DNA of 64,000 nt from Ascaphus truei (GCA_036426205.1 CM071570.1:1406788-1470787); one strand, 5' to 3'; positions 22,200-33,664 are shown, counted from the first letter of the stretch. A program made the numbers and translations. The notes: generated by a model from the sequence alone, not told the origin.

Positions 22200-23250
22200 C
22201 GTGTTGGATGCCTGCCAAACCGCAGTATCCGAGTACCGCTACTGTTTCAAGGAAATGGCTTTGATCACTAAATTGCTGTGGGAACTCGGTCGCGGTCAAG
22301 TTCAAAACATATTCAAATATATAACTTTGGTTCTGGGGCAGCTAGCGATAAAATTCTTTCTGCCCCTAGCTCGTGGGAACCCCCTCACTCGACACCAATC
22401 GGGTCCGATGGGCAATGGGCGCGAGAAAGGGTCACGCCCGCCACGAGGGTCGTCGCCATTGACCACAATGGCGGAAAAAAGCCGCTAGGGTTTAAAAATG
22501 CTTAAAATCTGATATCCCTATCTCCGGTTCTGTGATAGCTGGAGAGCTGGAATTTGGCCACCGGGTAGTCATGCCTCTGGCATGATTGCATGGCAGTTTC
22601 CAGCCCTCTCAAGCTAACCGAACGAAGGGTATTTCATATGTAAAGTTACGGTCACCGCCATTGGCCGCCATGAGGGAAAATATGTTGCTGGTTTCAAATA
22701 TTGTAGAAACCTGAAATCATTATCTCCGGTTCGATGAGGGCTAGAGGACTGAGATTTTGCCACCAGGTAGTCACACTTCCGACATGATTGCATGGCCATT
22801 CCCAGCCCTCTCAGACTAACCGAACGAAGTATAGTTAACTGTATAAAGTGTGGTTGCCGCCATTGACTCCAATGGCCGATAAATTTGGTGTGTAGAGTGG
22901 CGGCCGCCTTTAGTCTCCTGCGGCCGCCACCACGGGGTTTTTAAAAGCACGGGCAGACGTGGGCTTTTTTTCTTAACAGACGCAGGCTTTTTTTCTTGGT
23001 TTCTGCGCAGCGGGCGCTTTCAATGTTCAGCGCCATTAGCGCTGAATAGGAGATGCGGCTGGCGCTGAAAAGGAGATGCGGCTGGCGCGCGGCCAGGTTT
23101 GGCTGAAAAAGCCAACATCCCCGTATTAATACGGTGATGTTGGAGGTTTAAGGGGGCCGTGACAGTATAACATGATGTTTAAAACCCAATATTGCTATCT
23201 CCGGTTCGGTGATAGCTGGAAGACTGAAATTTGGCCACCAAGTAGTCATG
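22200..23250. repeat. Degenerate tandem repeat of about 235 bp, interrupted
   Basis: Three diverged units share 'tatctccggttc', 'ggccaccgggtagtcatgcc', 'gattgcatggc' and 'ccagccctctcaa...taaccgaacgaag'. They begin near 22,470, 22,700 and 23,170. A GC-rich block (about 22,890-23,165, with NotI-like 'ggcggccgcc' and a short inverted repeat 'ccgtattaatacgg') separates the last two. Confidence 0.5.
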
Positions 23251-24583
23251 CCTCCGATGACATCATCAATATATCTTTTCCATAGGACTAGGTTTGCTTC
23301 GAAATGGTTACCTGACCATATGTTGGCCTCTTCCCAATCTGCCATGAAAATATTTGCATAACTCGGAGCAAACCTAGTCCCCATGGCCGTGCCACATTTC
23401 TGTAGGAAAAGGGTCCCATCAAAGCAAAATACATTGTGCGTTAGGATAAACCTAATCCCGTCCAACAAAAATTGTTTTTGTTCTGACGGGATCAAAAGAT
23501 ATTTTTCCAAGGCATTCCTAATTGCCTCGCAACCATCCTCGTGTCGAATAGAGGTATATAACGAGGTGACATCAGATGTCACTAATGTCAATTCCCCCAC
23601 CACTGCACTTCTGACATAATGTTTAAAACTTGTAGGGTGTCCCTCAAATAAGATCTCGCACTAGTAGCATACTTTTGTAAATATAGATCCACATATTCTG
23701 AGAGATTCTGAGTAAGAGACCCAATACCCGAAATAATGGGTCTCCCTGGTGGTCTCTAACGATCTTTATGGACCTTGGGCAAGAATTTAAACACAGCTTT
23801 AACTGGTTTAGATTTCAATAAATATGTAAACCCTTTCTCGCCCAAGATCCCTGTCTCCTTTGCATCAATCAATATCCTAGACAGCTGTTCCTGATATTGT
23901 GCAGAGGGATCTCGTTCAAGTCTCTCATAAGTAACAGTATCATTTAGGATGCGTTGGGATTCTGAGAGGTAGTAGCCGGTGTCCATCACCACCACCCCTC
24001 CACCCTTATCAGATAGTTTAATGGTAATACTGCTATCATCAGTGAGAATCTGTAATGCTTCTCTTTCCTGTTTGGTAAGGTTATCGTGATACCTATTCCT
24101 ACTATTAGCTAATCTCTCAAAATCCTCCATAATGAGCTGATTAAAAACCTCCACATACTGTCCTTTACAGTGGCTGTGGTAGAAACTGGATTTATTTTTC
24201 AAATTGGAATGTTCAAATCTATCCGGTATTGACATATCACCACTTGGTACTATGTCTATCTGTGCAGATTGCTCTGTCCTTTGACTCACAGCGTTTTTAT
24301 TGTGAAAGAATCTCTTAGCTGTGAGTTGACGTAGATATTTTTGGGCATCCATAAATAGGTCGAAACCACTTGGACCTCGTGAAGGTGCAAAATTTAGTCC
24401 TTTAGCTAAAACATTGGTCTGTGCTTCATCTAAGACTTTGGAACTGATGTTAAAAACACTACTTAATGCATTAACCTTTTGCTCTCTATGTTTCCTTCTT
24501 CCTCTCTTATCTCTCTGCCTCTCTTTTTTCCTTGCTAATTGCAAAGTAATTAGCTGCAAGTGTATAGCTTCTCCTGACAACAT
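23240..24583 (-). pseudogene. Penelope-like element B, N-terminal region and RT, 3' truncated
   Basis: The product starts at 24,583 (MLSGEAIHLQLITLQLARKK). It has a basic N-terminal region, then DFERLANSRNRYHDNLTKQE, KLSDKGGGVVVMDTGYYL and FLPKVHKD, the conserved start of Penelope RT. A stop and frame break near 23,750 separate it from LTLVTSDVTSLYTSIRHEDG, KCGTAMGTRFAPSYANIFMA and KRYIDDVIGG. The catalytic Asp in DVTSLY and the IDD pair are present. The sequence then ends abruptly near 23,240 in the 235-bp repeat, so the thumb and GIY-YIG endonuclease are missing. A frameshifted mirror copy lies at about 40,080-41,430. Confidence 0.8.
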
Positions 24584-24599
24584 TGCCTAGTTAGTATTC

Positions 24600-25330
24600 A
24601 CAGATAATGTTTATACAATAATGATAAAATACACCATAGACAAATCAAATTCTCGGCGCATGGTATGGACAGACAACAGAATGGATTACCACTAAAGTTG
24701 ACAAGAGTCCAATAGATATCCACAGTTGATAAAAGTCTGGATATTTTCCATATAAAGTCCTGCTCCGGTGCTGTCCTCCTCAGCGATGTTGTCCTATTGT
24801 ATGATACACAAGAGGAGAGGAAAACACACCAAAGTGCAGTATGCAAAGTCCAAAACCTTATACCCTGTAGAACCCAATGCATGCAGTGGATAGGATCTGT
24901 GCTTGTGCCAACGTCTTCTCCCGCTGTTCCACGAAACCCACATGTTCCAGTCTCTATGACTCTGTTTCTCTCCCAACACTCCCCCACTACCAGCACTCAA
25001 TTTGTTTCCCCAAAAGATAAATATAAGGGGAAAAAACAAAGGGTGCAGAACTGCAAAGCTTTAATTAAAACACACACACAGAGAATAACACTTACAATGT
25101 GTCTCTGCTGACAATAAAACACAATTGCCGTCCGCAGCTTGTCCGAACCGGAGCTCCAGCTGATGCTAGTGATAGCCGCGATCAAGTGACCCGGCACGCG
25201 TATTGATAGCGTCACTGCAAAAGCGTCCTCCACACTTCTTTGGACGGCAACAAAATCAAGCTCCTCCCAACATGGGTTGCAACAAGTATTTCCGATGTAT
25301 TTTAGTTACCTCCTCAATAACTTTATCTAA
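24600..25330 (-). other. Noncoding leader of Penelope-like element B
   Basis: This lies immediately upstream of the ORF at 24,583 on the minus strand, between it and a second Penelope copy. No reading frame matches a known protein. Penelope-like elements often occur as head-to-tail partial tandems, with such a leader acting as a promoter (inference). Confidence 0.4.
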
Positions 25331-26290
25331 GTTTTAGAATTATAATCTTTTTCCAAGAATCTCTCCTTTTAAATGGTTGCTTGCTCTTGATAAGTTTGAT
25401 CGGAGGTACAATTCCTCCTTATCCTACTTATTTGTCCCTTAGGGATATTATTCAACCATTTATTTAGGTGGAAACTATTCTTATTGATGTACGTGTTACA
25501 GTCTACAGACTTAAAATGGGTTTTACAGTTTACTCTTCCTTCATGTATAAAAAGATTAAGATCTAAAAATTGAATCTCTTGTTTACTGATGTTATGAGTA
25601 AGTAATAAAGAAGCAAGCACCCACTATAAGCACTCAATACCCCCTGATGTATGATGTGAAAATTAAAAATAATTTTTAATGCTATACTAATTAAAATAAT
25701 GGGTGTTAAAATTCAACAAATGACACACATATATGATACCCTATGATGAATATATATGATATTCTGGGTAACTAAGTAAGGCGACAATTTGAGGTTAATT
25801 GGATCAAACTGTCCCAGGGAGCCGCTGTACAGTATTCCCTATAAGTGGTTAATTAGGTGTACGCTGCTATCAGTGAGGGGCTGTTCAATACCTGTCTCAT
25901 GTTGTGATGTTATGAGTAAACCTGAGATTCATCTGATTATCATTAAACCGTTCAACAAACTCCAATGCTGTTGACTCCTCCCCTTTCCAGATAAAAATAA
26001 TATCATCAATAAATCTGTACCAGAGGCCCAGACCCGCACCGAGCACATTGCCCACCCACACATGCCTCTCTTCCCATAGGCCCATGAATAGGTTGGCATA
26101 GCTCGGGCGAATCTTTCCCTATGGCCGTACCACAGATTTGTAAATAATAGCAGTCATTAAACCAAAAAAAAATTATTGGTCAAGATATACTCGATACCCT
26201 TAATAATGAAATCCGCTTGTTCTGTTGCCATCTCATTGTCACGTTGGAGAAATTCTCTTATTTCATCTATACCTTGCATATGGTTAATGC
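25331..26290 (-). pseudogene. Penelope-like element C, RT fragment
   Basis: From 26,290 downward it contains a decayed RFAPSYANLFMG-like stretch, LWYRFIDDIIFIWKGEE (RT catalytic motif), NDNQMNLRFTHN, IQFLDLNLFIHEGRVNCKTH and NNIPKGQISRIRRNC. This is the central to late RT of the same family as element A. It is interrupted by a 304-bp insert (25,602-25,905) and lacks both the RT start and the endonuclease. The mirror copy is at about 38,410-39,340. Confidence 0.75.
25588..25919. mobile_element. 304-bp insertion with 14-bp target-site duplication
   Basis: GATGTTATGAGTAA occurs at 25,588-25,601 and 25,906-25,919. The 304 bp between split the Penelope RT reading frame exactly at that site. The insert is AT-rich, noncoding and without obvious terminal inverted repeats or a poly-A tail. 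It may be a nonautonomous retroelement. A mirror copy lies near 38,790-39,095. Confidence 0.6.
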
Positions 26291-27600
26291 TTGGTTAATA
26301 AATTACATTACATTCTTCATCCCCAACCGGGGCTGGATTTTTCTTTGTCAAGAAGAAGGATGGCTATCTTCGCCCCTGCATAGATTATAGAAGGCTCAAT
26401 AAAATCACTCTGAAGAATCGTTATCCCTTACCACATATCTCAGAGCTATTTGATCGCTTCTATGTCTTTCCTGGGCTATATTATTTCAGATTCTGGATTC
26501 TCCATGGACCCAGTCAAACTCAAGGCAGTACTGGAATGGCCTCAACCTCATCTCTAAAGACGATTCAAAGCTTTTTTTGGGTTCGCCAATGATTATCGTA
26601 AGTTTATTTGAGATTTTTCCTCTACTGCAGCCTCGTTCACCGCTCTTTCAAAGAAAGGAGCAGATGCATCTTCTTGGCCACCTGCAGCACTTCAAACCTT
26701 TGACCTACTCAAAAAATCTTTTGTCTCCGCTCTAATCTTACGCCACCCAGATCCCAAACTCCCCTTCACTCTTGAAGTGGATGCCTCTGATGTTGGGGCT
26801 GGGGCTATTTTGTCACAAAGGCAAACACCACAAGCCAAGTTACACCCTTGTGGTTTCTATTCTAAGAAATTTTCTTCAGCGGAGCAGAACTATGATGTCC
26901 GAAACCGAGAGCTCCTAGCGATCAAACTAGCACTTCAAGAATTGAGACAACTCTTGGAAGGTACTGGGAGCCCCATCTCAATTCTTACAGATTATAAAAA
27001 TTTGCTTTACATAGAAACCGCTCAACGCCTGGGTGCCCGTCAGGCCCGTTGGCCACTTTTTTTTCTCTAGATTCAACTTTCTTATCCCTTATATTCCTGG
27101 GTCAAAGAACCAAAAAGCTGATGCATTGTCCCACCAATTTGTGGTAGAAGATAAGGCGGAAGATATTTCTGAGACTATTCTCCCATCCAAGTACGTTATC
27201 TCCGCTAATTCCTTTGATTTTTTCGATAACATTTTGGCTACTCAGACACGTATTCCTAGAGTTCTAGAGGTACCGGAGGGTTGTTTATATACTGCACCAA
27301 AATTTCGCTTGAAAATCCTAGAATGGGGTCATTCATCTAAGTCTGCGGTCATCTTGGTACCAGAAGAACTACGGACCTCAGACGAACATTTGGTGGCCTA
27401 ACATGTTAAAGGACATTGAAGAATTCATCAAATCCTGCTCCACCTGCGCCCAAAATAAAACTACACGCAGCACACCTCCTGGTCTTCTGCTCCCACTACC
27501 CATACCGGATCGTCCCTGGAGTCACCTGTCTATGGACTTTATTGTTGAACTTTCCATTTCCAGAGGAATGAACACCATTCCAGCCACTGTGATCCTATGA
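26291..27600 (+). pseudogene. Ty3/Gypsy pol fragment (RT, RNase H, integrase start)
   Basis: It begins near 26,335 with [40 protein letters not shown] (Gypsy RT) and then skips the catalytic YVDD region by an internal deletion. RNase H follows: [58 protein letters not shown]. The start of integrase follows with a zinc-binding SCSTCAQNK stretch and PWSHLSMDFIVEL. Stop codons and shifts at about 27,070 and 27,400, and the missing RT core, show a dead copy. The domain order RT-RNase H-integrase is that of ordinary Ty3/Gypsy, unlike the Gmr1-like element at 3-6 kb. The mirror copy lies at about 37,090-38,400. Confidence 0.8.
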
Positions 27601-27689
27601 TGTGACCCTCCAGCCCAATGCGCGTGCGCAAATTACTCCGTTATTGTTATTTTGGACTTTATCCATGGCGCGCAGTGCGCATGCGCGCG

Positions 27690-28642
27690 CACAACACAGT
27701 GATCTTCGGCATCCTTCTGAAAGACTGGGAAGACTTTCCTGGCTTCAAAACAAAGCCGGCTGCTCTGCTATTTGGAACCGAGCAACTTTCTATGGAAGCA
27801 GGAGCGGCGGCCAGAGTTTGGGAATTCCCCCCCCACTAGCCAATGAGTACAGGGGCTCGTCCTTTGGCTGACGTCAGAGGAGTGGCCGTGCTGAGCCGGC
27901 TTGGGATGCCCCGTGGGCAGGACATATGGATTAGACAATGGGGAAAGTGTATACAAGTGCCATATATTCCCCAGCTAGCCCATTGCCTCCCTCTCGGCAA
28001 GCTTCACTGAGTCCGGGGAACTGGAATTCTCTCCCCATAGGGATTCTCTGAGCTCCAGACCAGTATTCCACCCTGCCCCATCCACTTAGCACCCTGATAC
28101 CCCTCCACATCCTCTTTCATATCTGAACAGCCATCCTGGCATCCCTTTGTAATGACTACTCAGAAATGAAGCACAGAGTATAAAACACATTTCACACTTC
28201 ATAGTCCTGGCCAGGACGCGTACTAATTAAGCTAGCCTAGCTGTGAGTCACTGGGATGTTTTCAGGGGGAGATATCTCCGGGTGAATGTGTATACGCGTA
28301 TCGGCAAATCAAGCCTGTTTGCCGGGTACCTTGGTTGGGGAACTGGTAACTTTGGCCCCCGACCCCGTACACACATTTTGCAACAACTTTCACTGTAATA
28401 TTCCCCTTGAAATTCATGGCTAAAATGTCCCAGCACCCTCACTGACCGGGATCTGGGAAAACTGTAAAAAAAAGTGTTTGTTTTATGATTCTGCAGGCAC
28501 AGTAAAACACATAGCAGTAAATAAAGTGCACCCCTTTGTCCCCGGTTTCTGAGAAACTTTTATATACCGGAGACACACAGTATAGGGCTCCCAGCAGAGC
28601 TTAACCTTTATTGGGAAGGCTGGGAACCCTTTCACCGCCACA
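27690..28642 (-). mobile_element. LTR-B copy (minus orientation)
   Basis: It matches the family blocks 'aaagccggctgctctgctatttgg', the CRE 'ggctgacgtcagaggag', 'cttaacctttattggg' and the closing 'ttcaccgccaca', which is the complement of an LTR start TGTGGCGG. The 3' third of the LTR is missing on the left, next to the Gypsy pol fragment. The mirror copy lies at about 36,080-36,990. Confidence 0.6.
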
Positions 28643-28752
28643 CCCTGACACCAGGATCCACTGCCACTAATTTTTCAATTTAATAATATAATCATAGTGT
28701 CATTTTAACCACTCAAGTTTACATAGACAACAAAATAATTTATATTTGTATA

Positions 28753-29109
28753 CAGGTGCGCCAACGAGTATTCTAAAACTTGCCTTAAACTTGCCTTGGA
28801 AAATCTGGGGCTATCACCAACAAGAACCAGGTACATGCTGGGTACATGTTGCAACATTTCTGTGACATTTCTGTAGAGAATAATGGCCCATCGGATTAAC
28901 ACAGCAGGGGTCCCTGCAGTCCCATTCAGTTTGAATGGGACTGCCAGGGACACCCGCTGTTAATCCGATGGGCCATTAGTCTGTCTGCAGAAATGTCACT
29001 GAAATGTTGCAGCATGTACCAAGAATGTACCCAGCATGTACCCAGCATGTACCTGGGTCCTGTTGGTGATTGCCCTAGATTTGTTTTAGAATACTCGTCG
29101 GCACTACAG
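28753..29109. mobile_element. Palindromic MITE with TA target duplication
   Basis: A 357-bp element whose two halves are near-perfect inverted repeats. The left half starts CAGGTGCGCCAACGAGTATT; the complement of the right end reads CTGTAGTGCCGACGAGTATT. The halves meet near 28,930 at 'cattcagtttgaatg'. TA dinucleotides flank both ends (28,751-28,752 and 29,110-29,111), as in Tc1/mariner-type MITEs. It has no coding capacity. The mirror copy lies at about 35,635-35,985, and a piece recurs at 58,560-58,600. Confidence 0.7.
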
Positions 29110-29305
29110 TATATCCAAAATGTCAGTAAATCGTGTCTTCTCATGAAAACTTTTGCACACTAGCATATGCTGTAAAATGAACAGAAAATGTGTTATTTTC
29201 TCTCTAGACAAACTTTTCTTATATTAAAAAAAATGAAAGCAAAACTTTTACACAGATTGTCTGGTATACAGTAATTGTGAATCCATGAATTTAAGAACCA
29301 TTTCA

Positions 29306-29330
29306 GTGTGTGTGTGTGTGTGTGTGTTGT

Positions 29331-29361
<31 letters not shown>

Positions 29362-29367
29362 GTGGTG

Positions 29368-29436
<69 letters not shown>
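29306..29436. repeat. (GT)n microsatellite
   Basis: About 130 bp of almost pure GT with a few GTTGT interruptions. The mirror copy (35,275-35,440) is a broken CA run with many single-base losses. Confidence 0.95.
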
Positions 29437-29437
<1 letters not shown>

Positions 29438-29995
29438 CAATTATTAAGGTTATGTGGGTAAAAAAAGTGACAAAAACCCTCCACAATAAAGCATATAGCA
29501 ACTGTAAATATTACTGTATGTTCATTTGCATGTCTTAGACAGGTCTGCAACCCTGTCTTTCACCATTATCACACAGCACTTTCACTGCAGCAAGGGATTC
29601 TGGGAAATGACATGCAAATGAGCACACAGTGCCACCTTTTGTCTCAAGCTCGTATTACAGCTTTTAGACAGAGGCTGGGATGAGATGCAAAGACAGTAAA
29701 CCCACTCACAGACATGTTCCAACCTTGATGGGTATCATCAGTGTGAGGTTGGTTGCTAGCTTTGCTGGTTTGAGACTAAGAGTAGGTATTCACCACACTT
29801 ACTAAAGTTATGTTGGGTAAAAAAAGTGACAAACACCACTTTCAGTAAAGCATATAGCAACTGTAAATATTACTGTATGTTCATTTGCATGTCTTAAACA
29901 GGTCTGCCTATACAATTCTCCTTGTATATACCATATTAAATACTGAATTCCACAAACCCTGACCCCAGAATAAACCAGCTGTTTCCCCTGCTTAC

Positions 29996-30337
29996 CTGTG
30001 GGTATCTGTAGATCCCAGTCAGACCAGCTAGTGAGTAGGTGGATGAAGACAGCATGTGTCCTATAAAGGCCACCACTTTACTATTCACATTGCAGCTGTA
30101 GTTGGGAACAGCTTTTTCCTGTCCTGTTAATATGCTTAGGGCACCCTGTACAGCTTTATTTTCCATCATACAAGTGTCGTAAATCTGGAATCCCAGGGTA
30201 ATGTTTGGTAGGAGCTCCGACTGTTTATTTATCTCCTCAACAGCAAAAACAAAGACCAAGAGGTGTCGTAAATAATGAAGAGAAGGCCTGTAAGAAGATA
30301 GGATACAATTTGCTATCATCTCTTTGTTTTCTGTGAC
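29996..30337 (-). CDS. V2R-type vomeronasal receptor, exon 2
   Basis: This 114-codon open segment encodes the N-terminal lobe of the V2R ligand-binding domain. It contains LLVFVFAVEEINKQSELLPN, ITLGFQIYDTC and VVAFIGHMLSSSTYSLAGLT, and closes GIYRYPQ. These match the family motifs FAI.EIN....LLPN.TLG..IYD.C and the phase-0 end at PQ/ISYG. The donor is CAG/GTAAGC at 29,995. I chose the acceptor GAG/GTCACAG (30,338) because it gives phase 0 with exon 1. A second AG, 7 bp further in, is possible but breaks the phase with that exon-1 donor. A frameshifted reverse copy of this exon is at 34,394-34,731. Confidence 0.9.
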
Positions 30338-30528
30338 CTCAAAATATACATTATTCAGCGGTGCGCAAACTGTGGAGGCGCAGGATTGTTTAGGGGAGGC
30401 GCAGGCGGCCGAGCGGCGTTAATTGCCTGGGGCAGAGAGAAAAGCAGTCTGTATCTGCAATTTCTCTTTCAGCTATTAGGTGGCGCTGTGCAACAAAGCT
30501 CCTGCAGAACCTCTTTGTTGCATGCAGT

Positions 30529-30548
30529 GTGAGTGAGTGAGTGAGTGA

Positions 30549-30594
<46 letters not shown>
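30529..30594. repeat. (GTGA)n(GT)n microsatellite
   Basis: About six GAGT units followed by about 22 GT units. Confidence 0.9.
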
Positions 30595-30595
<1 letters not shown>

Positions 30596-30754
30596 ATCTG
30601 GAGGGGGGGTGAAAGTGTCTCATGGGGAGGGGGTGAAAAAGTGACATGGGGATGGGGGATGAAAGAGTGACATGGGGAGGGGGGTGAAAGAGTGACATGG
30701 GGAGGGGGGGCGAAAGAGTGACATGGGGAGGGGGGGTTAAAGAGGGACATGGAG
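30596..30754 (+). repeat. Purine-rich minisatellite, left of the L1 insertion
   Basis: Units of about 25 bp ('gtgaaagagtgacatggggagggg') occur five to six times. The array continues right of the L1 at 55,140, so the L1 inserted into it. Confidence 0.8.
30739..30754. repeat. Target-site duplication of L1 copy 2 (left)
   Basis: AAAGAGGGACATGGAG is repeated identically at 55,124-55,139 after the L1 poly-A tail. Confidence 0.8.
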
Positions 30755-30890
30755 GGTCGATGATGTCATCCAGGACAGTCGGGTAAAGGCTGAGCTCCAG
30801 AGACCCTCCTGAATAAACACGGATTTTAGCCCTTTTACCCCGGACAAAAACCCTGAAAAAAGCCCCTGACGACCCTCTAAAACCAGAGAG

Positions 30891-31549
30891 ATGGCTAATA
30901 AGGGGAAAAATCCCCCGACTCAGGGAGTGGGGAAGTTCTTCTCTCCTGCAAAACAGCCTGCTGAGACAGGGAATAGAAAGCAAGATGGCCCCCAGGCTTC
31001 GGGCCCACGAGGCAAACAAAGCCTCTCAGACTCAGCAAGCCCTACCGAGACCCCCCCTTCCCCGGACGGGGGGATCACAAAGGCATACCTGGAGGAACTC
31101 CATGCCAAGCTCCAACGTTCACTACAGGCTAATATAAAGGACGCGGTAGCAGAAATTAGGCATGACATCCAGGGGTTGCAGGAACGCACTACCACACTGG
31201 AGACCAGGCTGGATGAGGCCCTACACCACCAGTCAGAGGCCGATGACGAGATCATACGCCTGGGCCAAGAAATAAATATACTACGTGACGGACTGGAGGA
31301 CCAGGAAAACAGGGATCGCCGCCAGAACCTGCGGATCCGCGGCATCCCTGAGGCGGTGCTACCCACGCATCTGCGCGCATACCTGAAGGACTTCTTCCTC
31401 TCCGTATGCCCAGACCTTGATTCCCGGGACTTGGAAATGGATAGGGCGCACAGAGCCCTGGGCCCGCGCTCCGAGGACCCCAACCGTCGGCGGGACGTGA
31501 TTGTGCGGCTCCACAGCTACTCCACCAAAGACAAACTAATAGGAGCTAG
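30891..31549 (+). CDS. L1 ORF1p, N-terminal part (coiled coil and start of RRM)
   Basis: The product starts MANKGKNPPTQGVGKFFSPA with a basic, proline-rich head. A long heptad-rich coiled coil follows (about residues 65-140: LQRSLQANIKDAV, LQERTTTLETRLDEAL, IIRLGQEINILRDGL). Then comes the RRM-like start NRDRRQNLRIRGIPE and LEMDRAHRALGPRSED, both hallmarks of L1 ORF1, the nucleic-acid chaperone that trimerises and coats L1 RNA. At 31,550 the sequence turns into an inverted copy of itself, and the frame runs into unrelated residues. The true continuation is found at 48,783-49,134. The joined frame would be 336 codons plus stop, normal for the family. Confidence 0.85.
31358..31549 (+). repeat. 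192-bp direct repeat, left copy (hairpin 1 loop)
   Basis: Nearly identical (two mismatches seen) to 48,591-48,782 at a constant offset of 17,233 bp. It forms the loop of the large palindrome. Confidence 0.9.
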
Positions 31550-31911
31550 TATGCCGTTGGGTACACCGACACTCAGGGATGCCGTCGGATCCGCATGTTT
31601 CTGGCGGCGATTACCCTGTTTTCCTGGTCCGCCAGTCCGGCACTAGTATATTTATTTCTTGTGCCCAGGCGTTGAATCTCGTCAATCGGCCTCTGACTGG
31701 TGGTGGAGGGCCTCATCCAGCCTGTCTCCAGTGTTGGTAGTGCTTCCTGCCACCCCTGGATGTCATGCTATTTCTGCTACCCCTCTGCTCACCGCGTCTT
31801 TGATAATTAGCCTGTAGTGAACGTTGGAGCTTGGGTCATGGGTTTCCTCCAGGTATGCATTTTGATTCCCCCCGCCGGGGACAAAAAACAAAACAAAACA
31901 ACAAACATGAG

Positions 31912-33664
31912 AGTTGGTGTTGGTTTTTTTGGGTTTCTGTGTTGTGGGTTGGGGGTTGTGGGTGTGGTTGGTGTGTGTGTGGTGTTGGGTTGGGTGTGGG
32001 TTTGTTTGTTTGTTTTGTTGTTGGTTTTTGTTTTGGTTTGGTTTTTGTTTTTGTGGTGTTGTTTATTGGGGTGGTTGGGGTGTTGTGTTTGGTGTGTTTG
32101 GGGTTGATTTTTTTCGTGTGTTTTGTTTTGTCTTTTTTTTTCTGTTTGTGTTGTGTTTTGTTTGTTTTTTTTGTTGTGTTGTGTTTTGTTTTTTTATGTT
32201 TGTTTTGATGTTTTTGTGTTGTTTTTCGGTTGGTTTTTTGGTGTTTGTTTTTTTTTTTGTTTGTGTTGTTGTTGGTTTGTATGTTGTTTTTTGGTGTTTT
32301 TTGTTTTTTTATGTTTGTTTTTTTTTTTTTGTGTGGTGTTTTGTATTGTTTTTTTGTTTTTTTTTGTTGTGTTTTTTTGTGTTTTTTTGGTGTTTGTGAT
32401 GGTGTTGGTGATTTTTTTGGTAGTTTTTTTTTTTTTGGTTTTTTTTGTGTTTTTTTTTGGTGTGGTTTTTTTTGGTTGTATTTTTTTGTGTTTTTTTGTT
32501 TTTTTAGTTGTCTTTGGTTTTTTGTTTTGATTTTTTGGGTGTTTTTTTTTTTGTTTTTGTGTTTGTTTTTGGTTGTTTTTTTTGTTTTTTGTTTTTTTTT
32601 TTGGTGTTTTGTGTTTTTTGTTTTTGGGTGTTTTGATTTGTGGTTTGTTTGTGTTTATTTTTAGGTTTTGTTTTGGTTTTTTTTGGTATTTGTTGGTTTT
32701 TTTTTGTTGGTTTTGTGTTTTTTTGTTTTTTTTTAGTTTTTTGGTTGTTTTATGGGTTTTGTGGTTTTTTTTAGGGTTTTTGTTGTTTGTTTTGGTTTTG
32801 TTTTTGTTTTTTTTGTGGTGGTTTTTTTTTTTGTTTTTTTGTTGGTTTTTTTTGTTTGTGTTTTTGGTGTGGTTGTGTTTTTGTGGTTTCTGTTTTTTGT
32901 TTTGTTTTTTTTTGGTTGGTGGTTTTTGTTGTTTTGTTTGTTTGTTGGTGTTTGGTGGTTTTTTGGTTTTTTTTGTTTTATTTTTTTTGATTTTGTGGGT
33001 GGGTTTTTTTTTTTTTTTTGTTTTTTTTTGCGGTGTTGTTGTGTTTGTTTTTGTTTTGTTTTTTGTTTTTCTGTGTGTTTTTTTTTTTGTTTTTGTTTGT
33101 TTTGTTGTTTTGTTTTTTTTTTTGTTTTTTGTTTGTTTGGTTGTTTGTTTGTGTGTTTTGTGTGTGTGAGGTTATTTTTGGTTTATTGGTTATGTTTTTT
33201 TTGTTCTTTTTGATGTTTTGTTTGTTGTGTTGTTTTTGTGTTGTTTTGTGGTTTTTTTTTGTTGGTTTTTTTTGTTTTTCTGGGGGGCTGAGTTTTTGTT
33301 TTTTTGGTTTTTTTGGTTTTTTGGTTTTTGTTGTTGTTGTTTTGTGTTTTTTTGTTTTTTATTTTTTTTTTTTTTTTTTTTTTTGGTTTTTTTTTTATTT
33401 GTTTTTTTTGTTTTTTTTTTTTTTGGTTTTTGTTTTTTGTTGTTTGTGGGTGTTTTTGTTTGTTTTTGTGGTTTTTTGTTGTTTTTTTTTGTTTTTTTGT
33501 GTTTTTTTTTTTTTTTTGTGTTTGTTTTGTTTTGTTGTGTTGTTCTTGTTTTTTTTTTGGTTTTTTTGGTTGTTATATTTTATTTTTTTGTGGTTTTTTT
33601 TTTTTTTTTTTTTTTTTTTTATTTGATTTGTTTTGTTTTGGTTTTTTTGTTTTTTTGTTATTTT
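31912..33664. other. 1.75-kb T/G-only low-complexity block
   Basis: Almost every base is T or G, with long T runs. A, C and ordinary sequence resume at 33,665. In the palindrome alignment the block replaces only a few tens of bases near 31,050-31,075 that contain short C and G runs. The long F/V/C/L open frames here are artefacts of TTT/TTG/TGT codons. Confidence 0.85.

Larger units (their letters stand above)
21515..31370 (+). repeat. Left arm of a large palindrome
   Basis: The whole interval reappears in reverse complement at 31,551-43,612. It includes V2R exon 2, the GT microsatellite, a MITE, LTR, Gypsy and Penelope pieces, and the L1 5' end. This left copy is the cleaner one: its V2R exon and L1 ORF1 are open, while the mirror copies are frameshifted. 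Confidence 0.85.

Noticed and set aside
29193..29550. His/Thr-repeat frames
   Set aside because: They are translations of the GT/CA microsatellite.
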